From contig NZ_AP026978.1 in the NCBI RefSeq assembly GCF_027924405.1, forward strand, positions 5,084,001-5,148,000: a stretch of 64,000 nucleotides of DNA, in the 5' to 3' direction. Positions 8,820 through 17,690 of this stretch are shown here, piece by piece. Position 1 is the stretch's first letter; each line of letters begins with the position of its first letter. The position numbers and the translations under genes are program-made. The notes under the pieces are model-generated. The model searched no databases. It was not told where the DNA came from and worked only from the letters and a program-made list of their open reading frames with translations. This stretch comes from Nocardia sputorum (GTDB lineage Bacteria > Actinomycetota > Actinomycetes > Mycobacteriales > Mycobacteriaceae).

Positions 8820-9317
8820 TTATCTGCGCCGTCTGGTGGGCTTCCGCTTGACCGGCTCCTCGGCGGGTGGTTCCGGTGCGCTCAGCCCCGTCAGCTTGCC
8901 CAGCAGGGCGACGCCGGGCACCTTGGCCAGACGACCGAGCACGTCCTCGCCGAGGGAGATCATCCCCTCCAGCCGGGGCAGCAGGCGGTCGTAGGCCGCG
9001 AAGGCCGGATCGGCGAGGGCCAGGGTGCGGTCGAGCCGATCGATGGTGGAGTTGAGCCGCTCGATCGCGGCCGTCAGGTTCTCGATCAGTCCGGGCAGTT
9101 GCGCGACCAGCTGAGCGGACGCGGGCGGCAGCCGCACCGCCGTGTCGAACGCCGACGTCGCGGTCAGCTGGGCGGCTTCCAGCGCCTGGCCCGCGGCCGT
9201 CTGCGCCGCCTCGACCGCCGCCTGGGCGGCGGCCAGGACGTCGGCGGGGCCGGGCACGCGCCCGCCGGGCAGCTTGGGGGTCGGCGGCTTACGACCCGGG
9301 CGTTTCGGGTTCGTCAT
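8820..9317 (-). CDS. Helical protein with basic tails, function unknown
   Basis: A 165-residue protein starting at the ATG at 9317 (MTNPKRPGRKPP). A proline/lysine-rich head is followed by amphipathic alanine-rich helices (about 30-130: ADVLAAAQAAVEAAQTAAGQ, ENLTAAIERLNSTIDRLDRT) with heptad-like spacing, and a tail ending in a KRKPTRRRR cluster. It looks like a coiled-coil or phasin/apolipoprotein-like helical protein; the basic ends could bind nucleic acid or acidic lipid. No domain is recognised. It converges with pabAB (19 bp) and is divergent from the TerD-HNH gene. Confidence 0.75.
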   Translation of the reverse strand: MTNPKRPGRKPPTPKLPGGRVPGPADVLAAAQAAVEAAQTAAGQALEAAQLTATSAFDTAVRLPPASAQLVAQLPGLIENLTAAIERLNSTIDRLDRTLALADPAFAAYDRLLPRLEGMISLGEDVLGRLAKVPGVALLGKLTGLSAPEPPAEEPVKRKPTRRRR

Positions 9318-9402
9318 GGGGAACACTGTGCCGCACGCCCCGCCGAAGGAGGTCCCCTCGCGCGTTCGGCGTGTCGGAGGGTCGTGGCATAGTTCGAGCA
9401 CC

Positions 9403-11382
9403 ATGAAACTCAGCAAGGGCGCGAACGCAGCGGTACCGACATCCCTTCTAGCCGTGGTTGTTTCATGGCGATCGGAGCACGCTGTGGACGCGCACGCCTT
9501 GCTGCTGGACGCCTCCGGCACGGTGCGCTCGGACCGGGACCTGGTGTTCTACAACGCGCCGCGGCATGTCTCGCAAGCGGTCACGCTCGATCAGGAGCCC
9601 GCGCCGGGCACCGCGCGGTTGAGCGTCTCGCTGCCGCGGACCGAAGCCGACGTCGAGCGCATCGTCGTCGCGGGCTCGGTGGAGGAAGGCACTTTCGGCG
9701 CTGTGCAGGGGTTGACCGTCGCCGTGCACTCGGTCGACGGGGTGCTCGTGACGTTCGAGATCGACGACGCGGACGCCGTCGCGGCGCTGATGTTCGGCGA
9801 GTTCTACCGCCGCGACGGGCAGTGGCGCTTCCGCGCTGTCGGCCAAGGCTGGGCCGGCGGACTGGCGGGGTTGGTCACCGAGTTCGGCGTCCAGGTAGAA
9901 GACCCCTCGGCGCCCGCCCGCACCAGCCATCCCACCAACCCGTTCCGGGTGCGCCGGTCGACCGGAACCGCGACCGCGCAAGAGCGGCTTCCGGCATCTG
10001 GGGCCGGGGCGGAACCGGTTTCCGCCGATCGGCCCGGCGCGCGACGCTTCACACACGGATCGTTCGGGCAGGTTTCCCGGAACGGCGACCTCCGGACCGA
10101 CCAATCGGACGTCACCGAGGACGTGTCCGCCCACCGCAGCGCCGATCCCGGGCGTACCGCCGAGACCGGAGCACTCACGGGGCGGCCGGACGCCCCCACC
10201 TCGCCACGCACCGAAGTGCTCGATCGCGCGGACACCGCTCCCCTGCCGCGTCCGCAGGCCGGCCGTCCGGTCGACCTCGAACGGCACAGCCGGGGAGCCG
10301 CACCGCTCGCTCCTCCCCCACATCCCGAATACGCGGACTGGCACCCGGATCCGGACAACCCGCAGGTCATGCGCTGGTGGGACGGCACCGAATGGACCGA
10401 GGACCGGTATCTGCGCCCGCCACCCGGCGGCCGCCACTGCGCTCGCTGTGGAAACGCGCTGCGCCGCAAGCTCTTCGGCGGGTTCGCGCCCTGCCAGAGG
10501 TGTGCGCAGGAGATCGAGGAGTACCTCACCCACTGGCACTCGCGCGCGTGGCGGGTGCTCACCGGCCACGGTCCGCGCGGCCCCGAGTGGGCGGCGCTGT
10601 GGGCGTCGTTGCGCTACCAGCGCGTCGACGCCGAAGCCGGACGCGCCGCGTTGCGCGACGCGGCGCTGAGCTATGTGGAGCGGCTGGTCACCTTCGCCTT
10701 CGCCGACGGCGAGGTCAGGGACGCGGAACTCGAATTGTTCGATCAGGCGGTCACCGAGCTCGGGCTCGGCGGGCCGCTGATCGAGGACCTGCGCAGACGA
10801 ATGCATCGCGGCAACACCCTCTACCGGCTGCGCACGGGCGACCTGCCCGTGGTCCGCACGCCCGGCCTGCACCTGGACCCCGAGGAGCAAGTCCACCTCG
10901 ACCTGCCCGCGACGCACGTGCGTCAACTCGCGCGCGGCCCGAAGCTCACCGAGGGCAGGCTGATCGGCAGCAACAAGAAGCTGCGTTTCGTCGGCGCCGA
11001 CACCGGCATCGAGATGCCGTGGTCCCGGGTGGTCTCCGTGCACGCCGAACAGGGGACGGTGGTGGTCGCGGCCACCTCCGCGCGCGGCGGCGCGACCTTC
11101 GCCGTCGACGACCCGGACTACGTCTGCGCCGCACTCGAAGGAGCGCTGCGGGTGGCGAAACGGCTCGTCCTCACCCCGGGCCAGCGCGACACCCGCAGCA
11201 TCCCGCAGGAGGTGAAGGCGCAGGTGTGGCAGCGCGACGGCGGCCGGTGCGTCGAATGCGGCGACGGGCACTACCTGGAGTTCGACCACATCATCCCGCT
11301 CAGCCGCGGCGGTGCGACCAGCGCGGCGAACCTGCAGATCCTGTGCCGCGCGTGCAACCGGGCCAAAGGCGCCCGCATATAA
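9403..11382 (+). CDS. TerD domain - DUF2510 - zinc ribbon - HNH nuclease fusion
   Basis: A 659-residue multidomain protein. The N-terminal 165 residues form a TerD-type stress domain (MKLSKGANAAV start; GQWRFRAVGQGWAGGL typical TerD end). A disordered proline/arginine-rich linker follows. At 313 WHPDPDNPQVMRWWDGTEWT is a DUF2510 module, then a zinc ribbon (C346-x2-C349, C364-x2-C367), an acidic helical TerB-like segment (YVERLVTFAFADGEVRDAELELF) and a second beta domain. The C-terminus is an HNH endonuclease: C616-x2-C619, F-D628-H629-I, N-L-Q-I-L-C648-x2-C651-N. Neighbours are not ter genes. The ATG at 9403 is chosen because it starts the TerD motif; the frame continues upstream. Confidence 0.88.
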   Translation: MKLSKGANAAVPTSLLAVVVSWRSEHAVDAHALLLDASGTVRSDRDLVFYNAPRHVSQAVTLDQEPAPGTARLSVSLPRTEADVERIVVAGSVEEGTFGAVQGLTVAVHSVDGVLVTFEIDDADAVAALMFGEFYRRDGQWRFRAVGQGWAGGLAGLVTEFGVQVEDPSAPARTSHPTNPFRVRRSTGTATAQERLPASGAGAEPVSADRPGARRFTHGSFGQVSRNGDLRTDQSDVTEDVSAHRSADPGRTAETGALTGRPDAPTSPRTEVLDRADTAPLPRPQAGRPVDLERHSRGAAPLAPPPHPEYADWHPDPDNPQVMRWWDGTEWTEDRYLRPPPGGRHCARCGNALRRKLFGGFAPCQRCAQEIEEYLTHWHSRAWRVLTGHGPRGPEWAALWASLRYQRVDAEAGRAALRDAALSYVERLVTFAFADGEVRDAELELFDQAVTELGLGGPLIEDLRRRMHRGNTLYRLRTGDLPVVRTPGLHLDPEEQVHLDLPATHVRQLARGPKLTEGRLIGSNKKLRFVGADTGIEMPWSRVVSVHAEQGTVVVAATSARGGATFAVDDPDYVCAALEGALRVAKRLVLTPGQRDTRSIPQEVKAQVWQRDGGRCVECGDGHYLEFDHIIPLSRGGATSAANLQILCRACNRAKGARI

Positions 11383-11388
11383 CCGGTC

Positions 11389-12114
11389 TCATTCGGCGAG
11401 CAGGCCCGCGGTGCGGCCCAGGTCGGCCAGCATCGCGTCGAACAGGATCTCCGGGTTGTCCAACGGGATCGGGTAATTCCCGAACACCTCGAGCGTGACG
11501 TGGCCGTAGAGCCGTGCCCAGATCTGGATCATCAGGTAGGTCACCCCGAGATCCAGCTTCTCGGCGGGGAATTTCTGGCTCGACTCCGACAGCGCGGCCA
11601 GCAGTTCGGTCTGGAAGTGCACCAGATCGTCGCGCAGCTCCGGCGGGATGACGTCGGTGGGCGGCGTGACGATGTCGTAGTTCGCCAGCAACCTGCCCGC
11701 CGCGGCCAGGAACACCCGGCCGAACGGCTCGTCGAAGCGGCGCAGCGCGCGGGCCTGCCCGGCGCCGGGCGAGGCGAACACCAGGGTGAATTCCCTGGTG
11801 TGCGTCAGCGCCCAGCGCCGGAAGCCACGGCAGATGGCGAAGAACTGCGCAGCGCCGTCGTCGGGCAGCGTGGCGAGCTCGGCGGTCAGGTCCTCGGCCA
11901 GGTCGGCGCAGAAGTCCAGCCGCAGCCGCTCCAGCAGGTCTTCCAGCGAGTCGTAGTACCGGTACAGCGCGGGTGCGGTGACACCGAGTTCCCGCGCGAT
12001 GGCGCGCAGCGTGACCGCGTCGGGCCCACGCTCCACCAGCAGCGCGCTGGCCACCCGCCGGATGTCGCTGTCGGTCACCACCGGCGCACGGCCCCGTGGT
12101 CTGGACTGTTGCAC
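11389..12114 (-). CDS. TetR-family regulator linked to the CYP125-type P450
   Basis: A 241-residue repressor-type protein. The DNA-binding helix-turn-helix is in RRVASALLVERGPDAVTLRAIARELGVTAPALYRYYDSLEDLLE (about residues 15-60); the remainder resembles the WHG-type ligand-binding domain. The GTG at 12114 lies 8 nt past the P450 stop codon, so the gene is the second of a P450-TetR operon; a TTG at 12126 is an alternative. It converges with the TerD-HNH gene with a 6-bp gap. The palindrome at 13460-13476 in front of the P450 is its most likely target, giving autoregulation of the operon. Confidence 0.87.
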   Translation of the reverse strand: MQQSRPRGRAPVVTDSDIRRVASALLVERGPDAVTLRAIARELGVTAPALYRYYDSLEDLLERLRLDFCADLAEDLTAELATLPDDGAAQFFAICRGFRRWALTHTREFTLVFASPGAGQARALRRFDEPFGRVFLAAAGRLLANYDIVTPPTDVIPPELRDDLVHFQTELLAALSESSQKFPAEKLDLGVTYLMIQIWARLYGHVTLEVFGNYPIPLDNPEILFDAMLADLGRTAGLLAE

Positions 12115-12122
12115 CGATCGAT

Positions 12123-13358
12123 TCAAGCGTATTCGACTTCCCAGCGCTTGATCCCGTTCAGCCAGCCCGACCGCAGCCGCACCGGATCGGACACCTGCCG
12201 CAGGTTGGGCATCACGTCGGCGATGGCGTTGAACATCAGATCGATCTGCAGCCGCGCGAGGTTCGCGCCGACGCAATAGTGCGTGCCGGTGCCGCCGAAA
12301 CCCACGTGCGGGTTCGGATCACGCAGCACGTCGAAGGTGAACGGATTCTCGAACGCTTCCTCGTCGAAATTGGCCGAGCTGTAGAACAATCCGAGCCGCT
12401 GACCCTTCTTGATCTCCTGGCCGCCGAGCACGGTGTCCTGGGTCGCCGTGCGCTGGAACGCGGTGACCGGAGTGGCCCACCGGACGATCTCGTCGGGCGC
12501 GGTGCGCGGGCGCTGCTGCCGGTAGATCTCCCACTGTTCGGGGTGGTCGACGAACGCCTTCATGCCGTGGGTGATCGAATTGCGGGTGGTCTCGTTGCCC
12601 GCGACCGACAACAGGATGACGAAGAACGCGAACTCGTCCGAGCCGAGGTGCTCGCCGTCGATGTCGGCGTTGACCAGCTGGGTGACGATGTCCTCGGCCG
12701 GGCAGGCGCGCCGCTGCTCGGCCATGTTCCAGGCGTAGCCCATCACCTCGGCGGTGGCGGCGTGATGGTCGCCCTCGAACTCCGGGTCGTCGTAGGAGAT
12801 CATCTGGTTGGACCAGTCGAAGATCTTCTTCCGGTCCTCCTGCGGGATGCCGAGCAGCTCGGCGATCGCCTGCAACGGCAGTTCGCAGGCGACCTGTTCG
12901 ACGAAGTCGCCGCTGCCGGACTTCTTGGCCTCGTGCACGATCCGCGCGGCGCGTTCGGTCAGCGCGGCGCGCAGGCTTTCCACCGCGCGCGGGGTGAAGC
13001 CCTTGGAGATGATCCGCCGGGTCTTGGTGTGTTTGGGCGGGTCGAGATTGAGCAGCAGCATGTCGCCGAGCATGTCGATCTGCTCGCGCGTGGTCTCCTC
13101 GTTGAACCGGATGATCGCGGTGTTCTCGTGCGAGGAGAACACCTCGGGGTTCTTCGAGATCTCCTTGATGTGCGCGAGCTTGGAGACGACCCAATACCCG
13201 CCGTCGTCGAAGCCGCTGGCCCGATCGGGCTGGGCGCACCACCACACCGGGGCGGTGCGGCGCAGCTCGGCGAACTCCTCGATGGGCAGGCGGGTGGCGA
13301 GCAGGTCGGGGTCGGTGAAGTCGAATCCCGTCGGGATCGACGGCGTGGTCACGGTCAC
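12123..13358 (-). CDS. Cytochrome P450, CYP125/CYP142-like (steroid side-chain type)
   Basis: A 411-residue P450. AGNETTRNSITHG is the I-helix oxygen-activation motif, DEIVRWATPVTAFQRTA carries the ExxR region and following loop, and FGGTGTHYCVGANLAR is the heme-cysteine loop. The sequence around these (IPTGFDFTDPDLLATRLP, LRSGWLNGIK near the end) closely follows CYP125, which oxidises the C26/27 methyl of cholesterol side chains. No other sterol genes are adjacent, so the substrate here is open. The GTG at 13358 is chosen because GGAGGAG lies 7 nt upstream. Transcribed with the downstream TetR gene. Confidence 0.92.
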   Translation of the reverse strand: MTVTTPSIPTGFDFTDPDLLATRLPIEEFAELRRTAPVWWCAQPDRASGFDDGGYWVVSKLAHIKEISKNPEVFSSHENTAIIRFNEETTREQIDMLGDMLLLNLDPPKHTKTRRIISKGFTPRAVESLRAALTERAARIVHEAKKSGSGDFVEQVACELPLQAIAELLGIPQEDRKKIFDWSNQMISYDDPEFEGDHHAATAEVMGYAWNMAEQRRACPAEDIVTQLVNADIDGEHLGSDEFAFFVILLSVAGNETTRNSITHGMKAFVDHPEQWEIYRQQRPRTAPDEIVRWATPVTAFQRTATQDTVLGGQEIKKGQRLGLFYSSANFDEEAFENPFTFDVLRDPNPHVGFGGTGTHYCVGANLARLQIDLMFNAIADVMPNLRQVSDPVRLRSGWLNGIKRWEVEYA

Positions 13359-13459
13359 GGCTGAACTCCTCCGGCGGTCTGGGCGCAGACCCGCCGACGA
13401 TGTGGCGAACACGGTCAAGGGAGATGCAACCACAGAACACGCCTTCGTGAACAGTGTTT

Positions 13460-13476
13460 AGTAAAACCCGTTTACT
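13460..13476. promoter_or_regulatory. Palindromic TetR-type operator before the CYP125-like operon
   Basis: On the minus strand AGTAAACGGGTTTTACT is a perfect 6-5-6 inverted repeat (AGTAAA/TTTACT). It sits about 100 bp upstream of the P450 GTG. Its centre, AAC-N2-GTT, is the same core as the KstR consensus, with one mismatch to TnnAACnnGTTnnA. Target of either the linked TetR or a KstR-like protein. Confidence 0.5.
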
Positions 13477-13487
13477 TTGTTGCGCTC

Positions 13488-14885
13488 CTAGCGCAGCGCG
13501 ATCAGCGGAGGCGGCTGCCAACGCCGCTGCAGGACCGCCGCTTTGGGCGCGAACAACGCCAGGGTCACCGAGAACGGATCGGATTCCGGGATGGGCAACC
13601 AGTTGCCTTCGGGAACGCCGGGACCGGGATCATCGTGCTGAAGCGTCAGGTCCAAGAAGCCGTCCGCATTGAGCACGACGGGGACATGGTGACCTATCGA
13701 GTAGATCTCGGCCGGATTGGGCACCAGGTAATCCCCGGCGTCATAGACGGCCAGCGACCAGAACGCGTCGACCGGCGGCAGCTCCCCCGATACGAAGTGC
13801 AGCCGGAACGGACCGGAACCCGCCTGGACCGCGGTGAAGAGGTGATGCGCGTCCTCGGGCAAGGGAATGCCGAGCGCGCCGAACGCGGTGACGGCGCGCA
13901 GCAGATAGTTCGTGCCGTACCGGCCCGCGCCGAGATCGGACACCCAGCCGTTGTCGTTGGTCGTATTCGCCCCCAGTGTCACCGGGAGCTGTTGCTTCAC
14001 GGTGTCGGCCGCCGCGGTCAGCTCCGCGTCGGAGATGCCTTCGACCGCGCCGCCGGGACGGATGCCGATCGTCGCGAAGCGCCGCATGGCGGGCTCGTCC
14101 TCGGGCGCGGGCGGGTCGACCGCCAGCAGCGCGCACATCCGATCGAAGAATTCGTGCGCGTCCATCCCCATGACCTGATCGACCGGCCGCTGCCCGCCGG
14201 AGCGCCCCCCGGGCGGCGCGCTCGTGGACGGCTCTACGCCCGCACTCCACGCGCTCAACGGGACCAGCCGCAACCGCTGCTGCAAGGACCGCACGGCGGG
14301 GATGTCTTTCGCTCCGTCGACCTGGACGCGGACGATCAGCCACGCCGTCGGCGTCGGCATCGGCATCGGCGTCAGTCCCTCGGGCAACGCCCCCGACCAC
14401 GCCGGACCGGTCACCACATAGGTGTGCGGCGGCGCGGCCTGCGGCCGGATGCTGCTCGGATTGTGCACATTGTTCGTCCAGGCATCCAGCAGCTGCGCCA
14501 GCCAGAACCGGCCCCCGTCCATGACGGGAACGCTCAGCACCATCGGCTCGTCGGCCAGATCGAGCCACGCGGTCGAATGCAACGTGTCGGGGTCCGGCCG
14601 GGCTAAGTTCCGTTGCGCGGCGGTCGGCAACGAGGCCGCGTGTTCGAACCGGCCGACCGGAGTGGACGCCTCCGCCGCGATGCGGGCGAGGTCCATCAGC
14701 ACCAGCGGAAAGCCGAAGACATAGGCGTCTTTGGCGATCGTTCCCGCCTCGCTGCGCACGGAAGGGTGCGCCGGGCCGCTCTCGTCCGATCCACCGCAGG
14801 ACGCCGCGCCGAGCGCGGCCATCGACGCCATGCCCAGCAGCGTGCGCCGCGACAGCGCGGATTCACGGTAGGCCCGGTCGTCCAT
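13488..14885 (-). CDS. DUF1254/DUF1214 lipoprotein, copy 2
   Basis: A 465-residue exported protein. The N-terminus has a twin-arginine-like SRRTLLGM and a lipobox AASC around residue 30, so it is probably a Tat-exported lipoprotein on the outer face of the membrane. DUF1254 covers the first half (AKDAYVFGFPLVLMDLAR, LVLSVPVMDGGRFWLAQLLDAWTNN) and DUF1214 the second (TNYLLRAVTAFG, AVYDAGDYLVPNPAEIYSIG, GNWLPIPESDPFSVTL). The molecular function of the family is unknown. It is a paralogue of the gene directly upstream in the same orientation; the two even share the sequence around and before their start codons. Confidence 0.9.
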   Translation of the reverse strand: MDDRAYRESALSRRTLLGMASMAALGAASCGGSDESGPAHPSVRSEAGTIAKDAYVFGFPLVLMDLARIAAEASTPVGRFEHAASLPTAAQRNLARPDPDTLHSTAWLDLADEPMVLSVPVMDGGRFWLAQLLDAWTNNVHNPSSIRPQAAPPHTYVVTGPAWSGALPEGLTPMPMPTPTAWLIVRVQVDGAKDIPAVRSLQQRLRLVPLSAWSAGVEPSTSAPPGGRSGGQRPVDQVMGMDAHEFFDRMCALLAVDPPAPEDEPAMRRFATIGIRPGGAVEGISDAELTAAADTVKQQLPVTLGANTTNDNGWVSDLGAGRYGTNYLLRAVTAFGALGIPLPEDAHHLFTAVQAGSGPFRLHFVSGELPPVDAFWSLAVYDAGDYLVPNPAEIYSIGHHVPVVLNADGFLDLTLQHDDPGPGVPEGNWLPIPESDPFSVTLALFAPKAAVLQRRWQPPPLIALR

Positions 14886-15074
14886 GATCCTGTTCCGCCT
14901 CCGATCCGATCGGTTGCCGCGCCAGGTCCGGTCCGGAGTATAACCGCCTTCTCGAGCCGAAGTGGCTGGTCAGCGCACCGGACCACGATTCGGCACTGGA
15001 TGCGGCAGCGTTGCCTAGCACACCGGTGAACAGGCGGGACCGTTCCGTCGCGCCGCGGCGAGGCGGAGCGCGGA

Positions 15075-16487
15075 TCAGAGCACCGGCAGCAGCGGTGGTG
15101 GACGCCAACGCCCCTGGATGGCCTCCGGCTTCGGCGCGTACATGCGCAAGGTCAGCGAGAATTGCCCGGATTCCGGGATCGGCAGCCAGTTTCCGGCTGG
15201 TACGGCCGGGCCGGGGTCGGCGTACTGCAACGCGATGTCCACGGAGCCGTCGGGGTTGAGCAGCACCGGATCCGGATGGCCGACCGTGTAGATCTCCGCG
15301 GGATTGGGCACCAGGTAGCTGTCGGCGTCATAGGCGGTCAGCGACCAGAAGTTGTCGACGGGCGGCAGCCCGCCCGGCGTGAAGTGCAGCCGGAATCGGC
15401 CTGCGCCGTCGCCGGTGGCGGTCGAGGCGAACAGCGTCGGATAGAAGGCGTTCTCGGCCAGGCTGGCGCCGAGAGCCACCCGGGCGATGGCGGCGCGTAG
15501 CAGGTAATTGACGCCGTACCGGCCGACGTCCGGGTCGACGAGCCAGCCGTTCTCGTTGACCGTCCGCGCGCCCAGATACACCGGGATCTGCTGCTGAGCG
15601 GTGCCCACCGCGGCGGCGAGCTCGTCCTCCGAGAGGCCCTCGACCGCGCCGCCCGGCCGGATCCCGATCGTCGCGAAGCGCCGCATGGCGGGCTCATCCT
15701 CGCGCGCGGGCGGGTTCACCGCCAGCACCGCGCACATCCGATCGAAGAACACCTTCGCGTCCATCTCCGCCACCCATTCCGGCGGCGGCTGCACAGCCGC
15801 CTGCCAGGGCGGAGCGGCGGGCGCAGGCGGCTCGGCGCCCGCCACCCACGCGCTCAACGGGACCAGTCGCAACCGCTGCTGTATGGCGCGCACGGCCGGC
15901 AGATCGGTCTCCCCGTCGACCTGGATTCGCACGATCAGCCATACCGTAGGCGTCGGCATCGGCAAGGGCGTCAATCCCTCGGGCAATGCCCCCGACCACC
16001 CCGGGCCGGTCACCACGTAGGTGTACGGCGGCGACGCCGATCGCGCCTGCGGACGACGACCACTGGGGTTGTGCACGTTGTTCGTCCAGGCGTCCAGCAC
16101 CTGCGCCAGCCAGAACCGTCCACGGTCCATGGCGGGGACGCTCAGCACCATCGGCTCGTTCGCCAGGTCGAGCCACGCGGTCGAACGCAACGTGTCCCGG
16201 TCCAGCCGCACCGCTTCGCGCTGCGCCGGAGTGGGCAACTCGGCCGCGTGCTCGAACCGGTTGACCGGCGTGGACGCCTCCGCCGCGATGCGGGTGACGT
16301 CCATCAGCACCAGCGGGTAGCCGAATACGTAGGCATCCTTGGCGATGGTGGCGGCGTCATCGGGGACGGAGCTGTCGTCGCCGGAGCGGCCGCACGCCGC
16401 CCAGCCGAACGCGGCCACCGATGTCGCCGCGATGCCGAGCGCCCTGCGCCGCGACACCGTGAGCTTGCCCTCGGTCCTCTGGTCCAT
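15075..16487 (-). CDS. DUF1254/DUF1214 lipoprotein, copy 1
   Basis: A 470-residue paralogue of the following gene. The leader is SRRRALGIAATSVAAFG followed by the lipobox WAAC, again a Tat-type lipoprotein signal. The DUF1254 (AKDAYVFGYPLVLMDVTR) and DUF1214 (VNYLLRAAIARVALG, TAYDADSYLVPNPAEIYTVG, GNWLPIPESGQFSLTL) blocks align without gaps of note to copy 2. The 30 bp before each ATG are almost identical (CCATGATCCTG followed by CCGATCC on the plus strand), so the duplication included the ribosome-binding region. Function unknown. Confidence 0.9.
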   Translation of the reverse strand: MDQRTEGKLTVSRRRALGIAATSVAAFGWAACGRSGDDSSVPDDAATIAKDAYVFGYPLVLMDVTRIAAEASTPVNRFEHAAELPTPAQREAVRLDRDTLRSTAWLDLANEPMVLSVPAMDRGRFWLAQVLDAWTNNVHNPSGRRPQARSASPPYTYVVTGPGWSGALPEGLTPLPMPTPTVWLIVRIQVDGETDLPAVRAIQQRLRLVPLSAWVAGAEPPAPAAPPWQAAVQPPPEWVAEMDAKVFFDRMCAVLAVNPPAREDEPAMRRFATIGIRPGGAVEGLSEDELAAAVGTAQQQIPVYLGARTVNENGWLVDPDVGRYGVNYLLRAAIARVALGASLAENAFYPTLFASTATGDGAGRFRLHFTPGGLPPVDNFWSLTAYDADSYLVPNPAEIYTVGHPDPVLLNPDGSVDIALQYADPGPAVPAGNWLPIPESGQFSLTLRMYAPKPEAIQGRWRPPPLLPVL

Positions 16488-16710
16488 GATCCTGCTCCGC
16501 TTCCGATCCTATCGGGCACGGCGCGATCCGCACCGGAGGATAACCGCCCATCGGGGCAAAACAGCAGGTCATCGGGGCGATTTCAGGACGAGTACCGCGG
16601 GCGGTCGCCCGCGACGACCCGGTACGACGGCCGGGATGGCCGAGGCTCGGCGAGCGTTTCGCGGCATGCGCACGGTCGCGGCGACGACGCGCCGGAGGAT
16701 CATGCCGCGG

Positions 16711-17004
16711 TCAGAACTCCAGAACGGTGTTCATGATGGTGCCCGCGCTGGTGGCGACCACCCCGCCGAGCATCGCGCCCGCGATCATCTTCGGCGACTG
16801 CAAGCCGCCGCCGCTCCACTTCTCCCAGGCGAAGCGGCCGCCCGCGTAGATGATGCTGACGATGCCGGACGCGAGCGCGAACCAGGTGAGATACCGCACG
16901 AACTGTAAGAGCTTGTCCGCCAGGGGCGGCGCCTCCGGGGTCGGATTGCCGATCTGCGCCAACGTCGTGAACGAATCGCCGACCGACGCCAGAATGATGC
17001 TCAC
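16711..17004 (-). CDS. Small two-helix membrane protein (VirB2/TrbC-like topology), left copy
   Basis: A 97-residue protein beginning at GTG 17004, with AGGGAG about 7 nt upstream. Two hydrophobic helices (about 35-55 and 70-92) flank the polar hairpin GRFAWEKWSGGGLQSPK. Size and topology recall VirB2/TrbC pilin-like subunits of conjugation systems, but there is no clear leader cleavage site and no conjugation gene nearby, so this is only a topology comparison. It is a close paralogue of the gene at 17321 on the opposite strand. Confidence 0.82.
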   Translation of the reverse strand: MSIILASVGDSFTTLAQIGNPTPEAPPLADKLLQFVRYLTWFALASGIVSIIYAGGRFAWEKWSGGGLQSPKMIAGAMLGGVVATSAGTIMNTVLEF

Positions 17005-17320
17005 CGTCTACTCCCTCTACGCTCGAATACAACCCTGCCGCCGACCAGCCCTTTTGCGAAAGCTGTTCGACCACCGATGAATTCGGCCACGAACCAGGAT
17101 ACGGGCACGGAGCGCGCCATGGTGGGCGCACTGCGCGGAACCTCCGCCGCCCACGGCGGCACGGGCGGGCGGACCCGGCGTCGGGCTACCCCGGCGAGGA
17201 CACCGGAAACACGAACTTCCCTGCGCTGCACGGAGGTGACTGCATCGCGGCGAGCGAACGGATACGATCTTCTCAGCGAATCACTTGCCCCTGTCCCGAA
17301 TCCAGAATGAGCGAACGACG
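17005..17320. other. Divergent intergenic region between the paralogous two-helix genes
   Basis: 316 bp separating the two inverted copies. Several frames are open on both strands, as expected at this GC content, but none shows a domain, a convincing ribosome site or homology between strands. It presumably holds the two divergent promoters; I cannot place them. Confidence 0.5.
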
Positions 17321-17596
17321 ATGATCCTGGCCGCCGCTTACGACACCCTGGCGCAGATCGGCAACCCCACTCCAGAAGCACCGCCGATCTCCGACAAGTT
17401 CCTCCAACTGGTCCGCTACCTGACGTGGTTCGTACTCCTGTCGGGCATCTGCGGCATCATCTACGCCGGTGGCCGCTTCGCCTGGGAGAAGTGGACCGGC
17501 GGTGGGCTCGAGTCGCCGAAGATGGTGGCGGGAGCCATGATCGGCGGGGTGATCGCCACCAGCGCGGGCACCATCATGAACGCCGTCATCGGCTGA
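17321..17596 (+). CDS. Small two-helix membrane protein (VirB2/TrbC-like topology), right copy
   Basis: A 91-residue protein starting at ATG 17321 (MILAAAYDTLAQIGNPTPE). It shares with the divergent left copy the N-terminal LAQIGNPTPEAPP motif, both membrane helices, the GGRFAWEKWTGGGLESPK loop and the end ATSAGTIMN. The two genes are roughly 85% identical in DNA over the last 150 bp, which makes the locus a 316-bp-spaced inverted repeat. Probably a membrane oligomer subunit; function not assigned. Confidence 0.85.
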   Translation: MILAAAYDTLAQIGNPTPEAPPISDKFLQLVRYLTWFVLLSGICGIIYAGGRFAWEKWTGGGLESPKMVAGAMIGGVIATSAGTIMNAVIG

Positions 17597-17690
17597 TCCG
17601 CGGCGATCGCCGTTCGCCATAGCATCTCGCTATGACAGGCCGGGGTTTCTCCGTGGGCAAGGCGGCTTCGCGCGAGCGCCGACACGCGGG

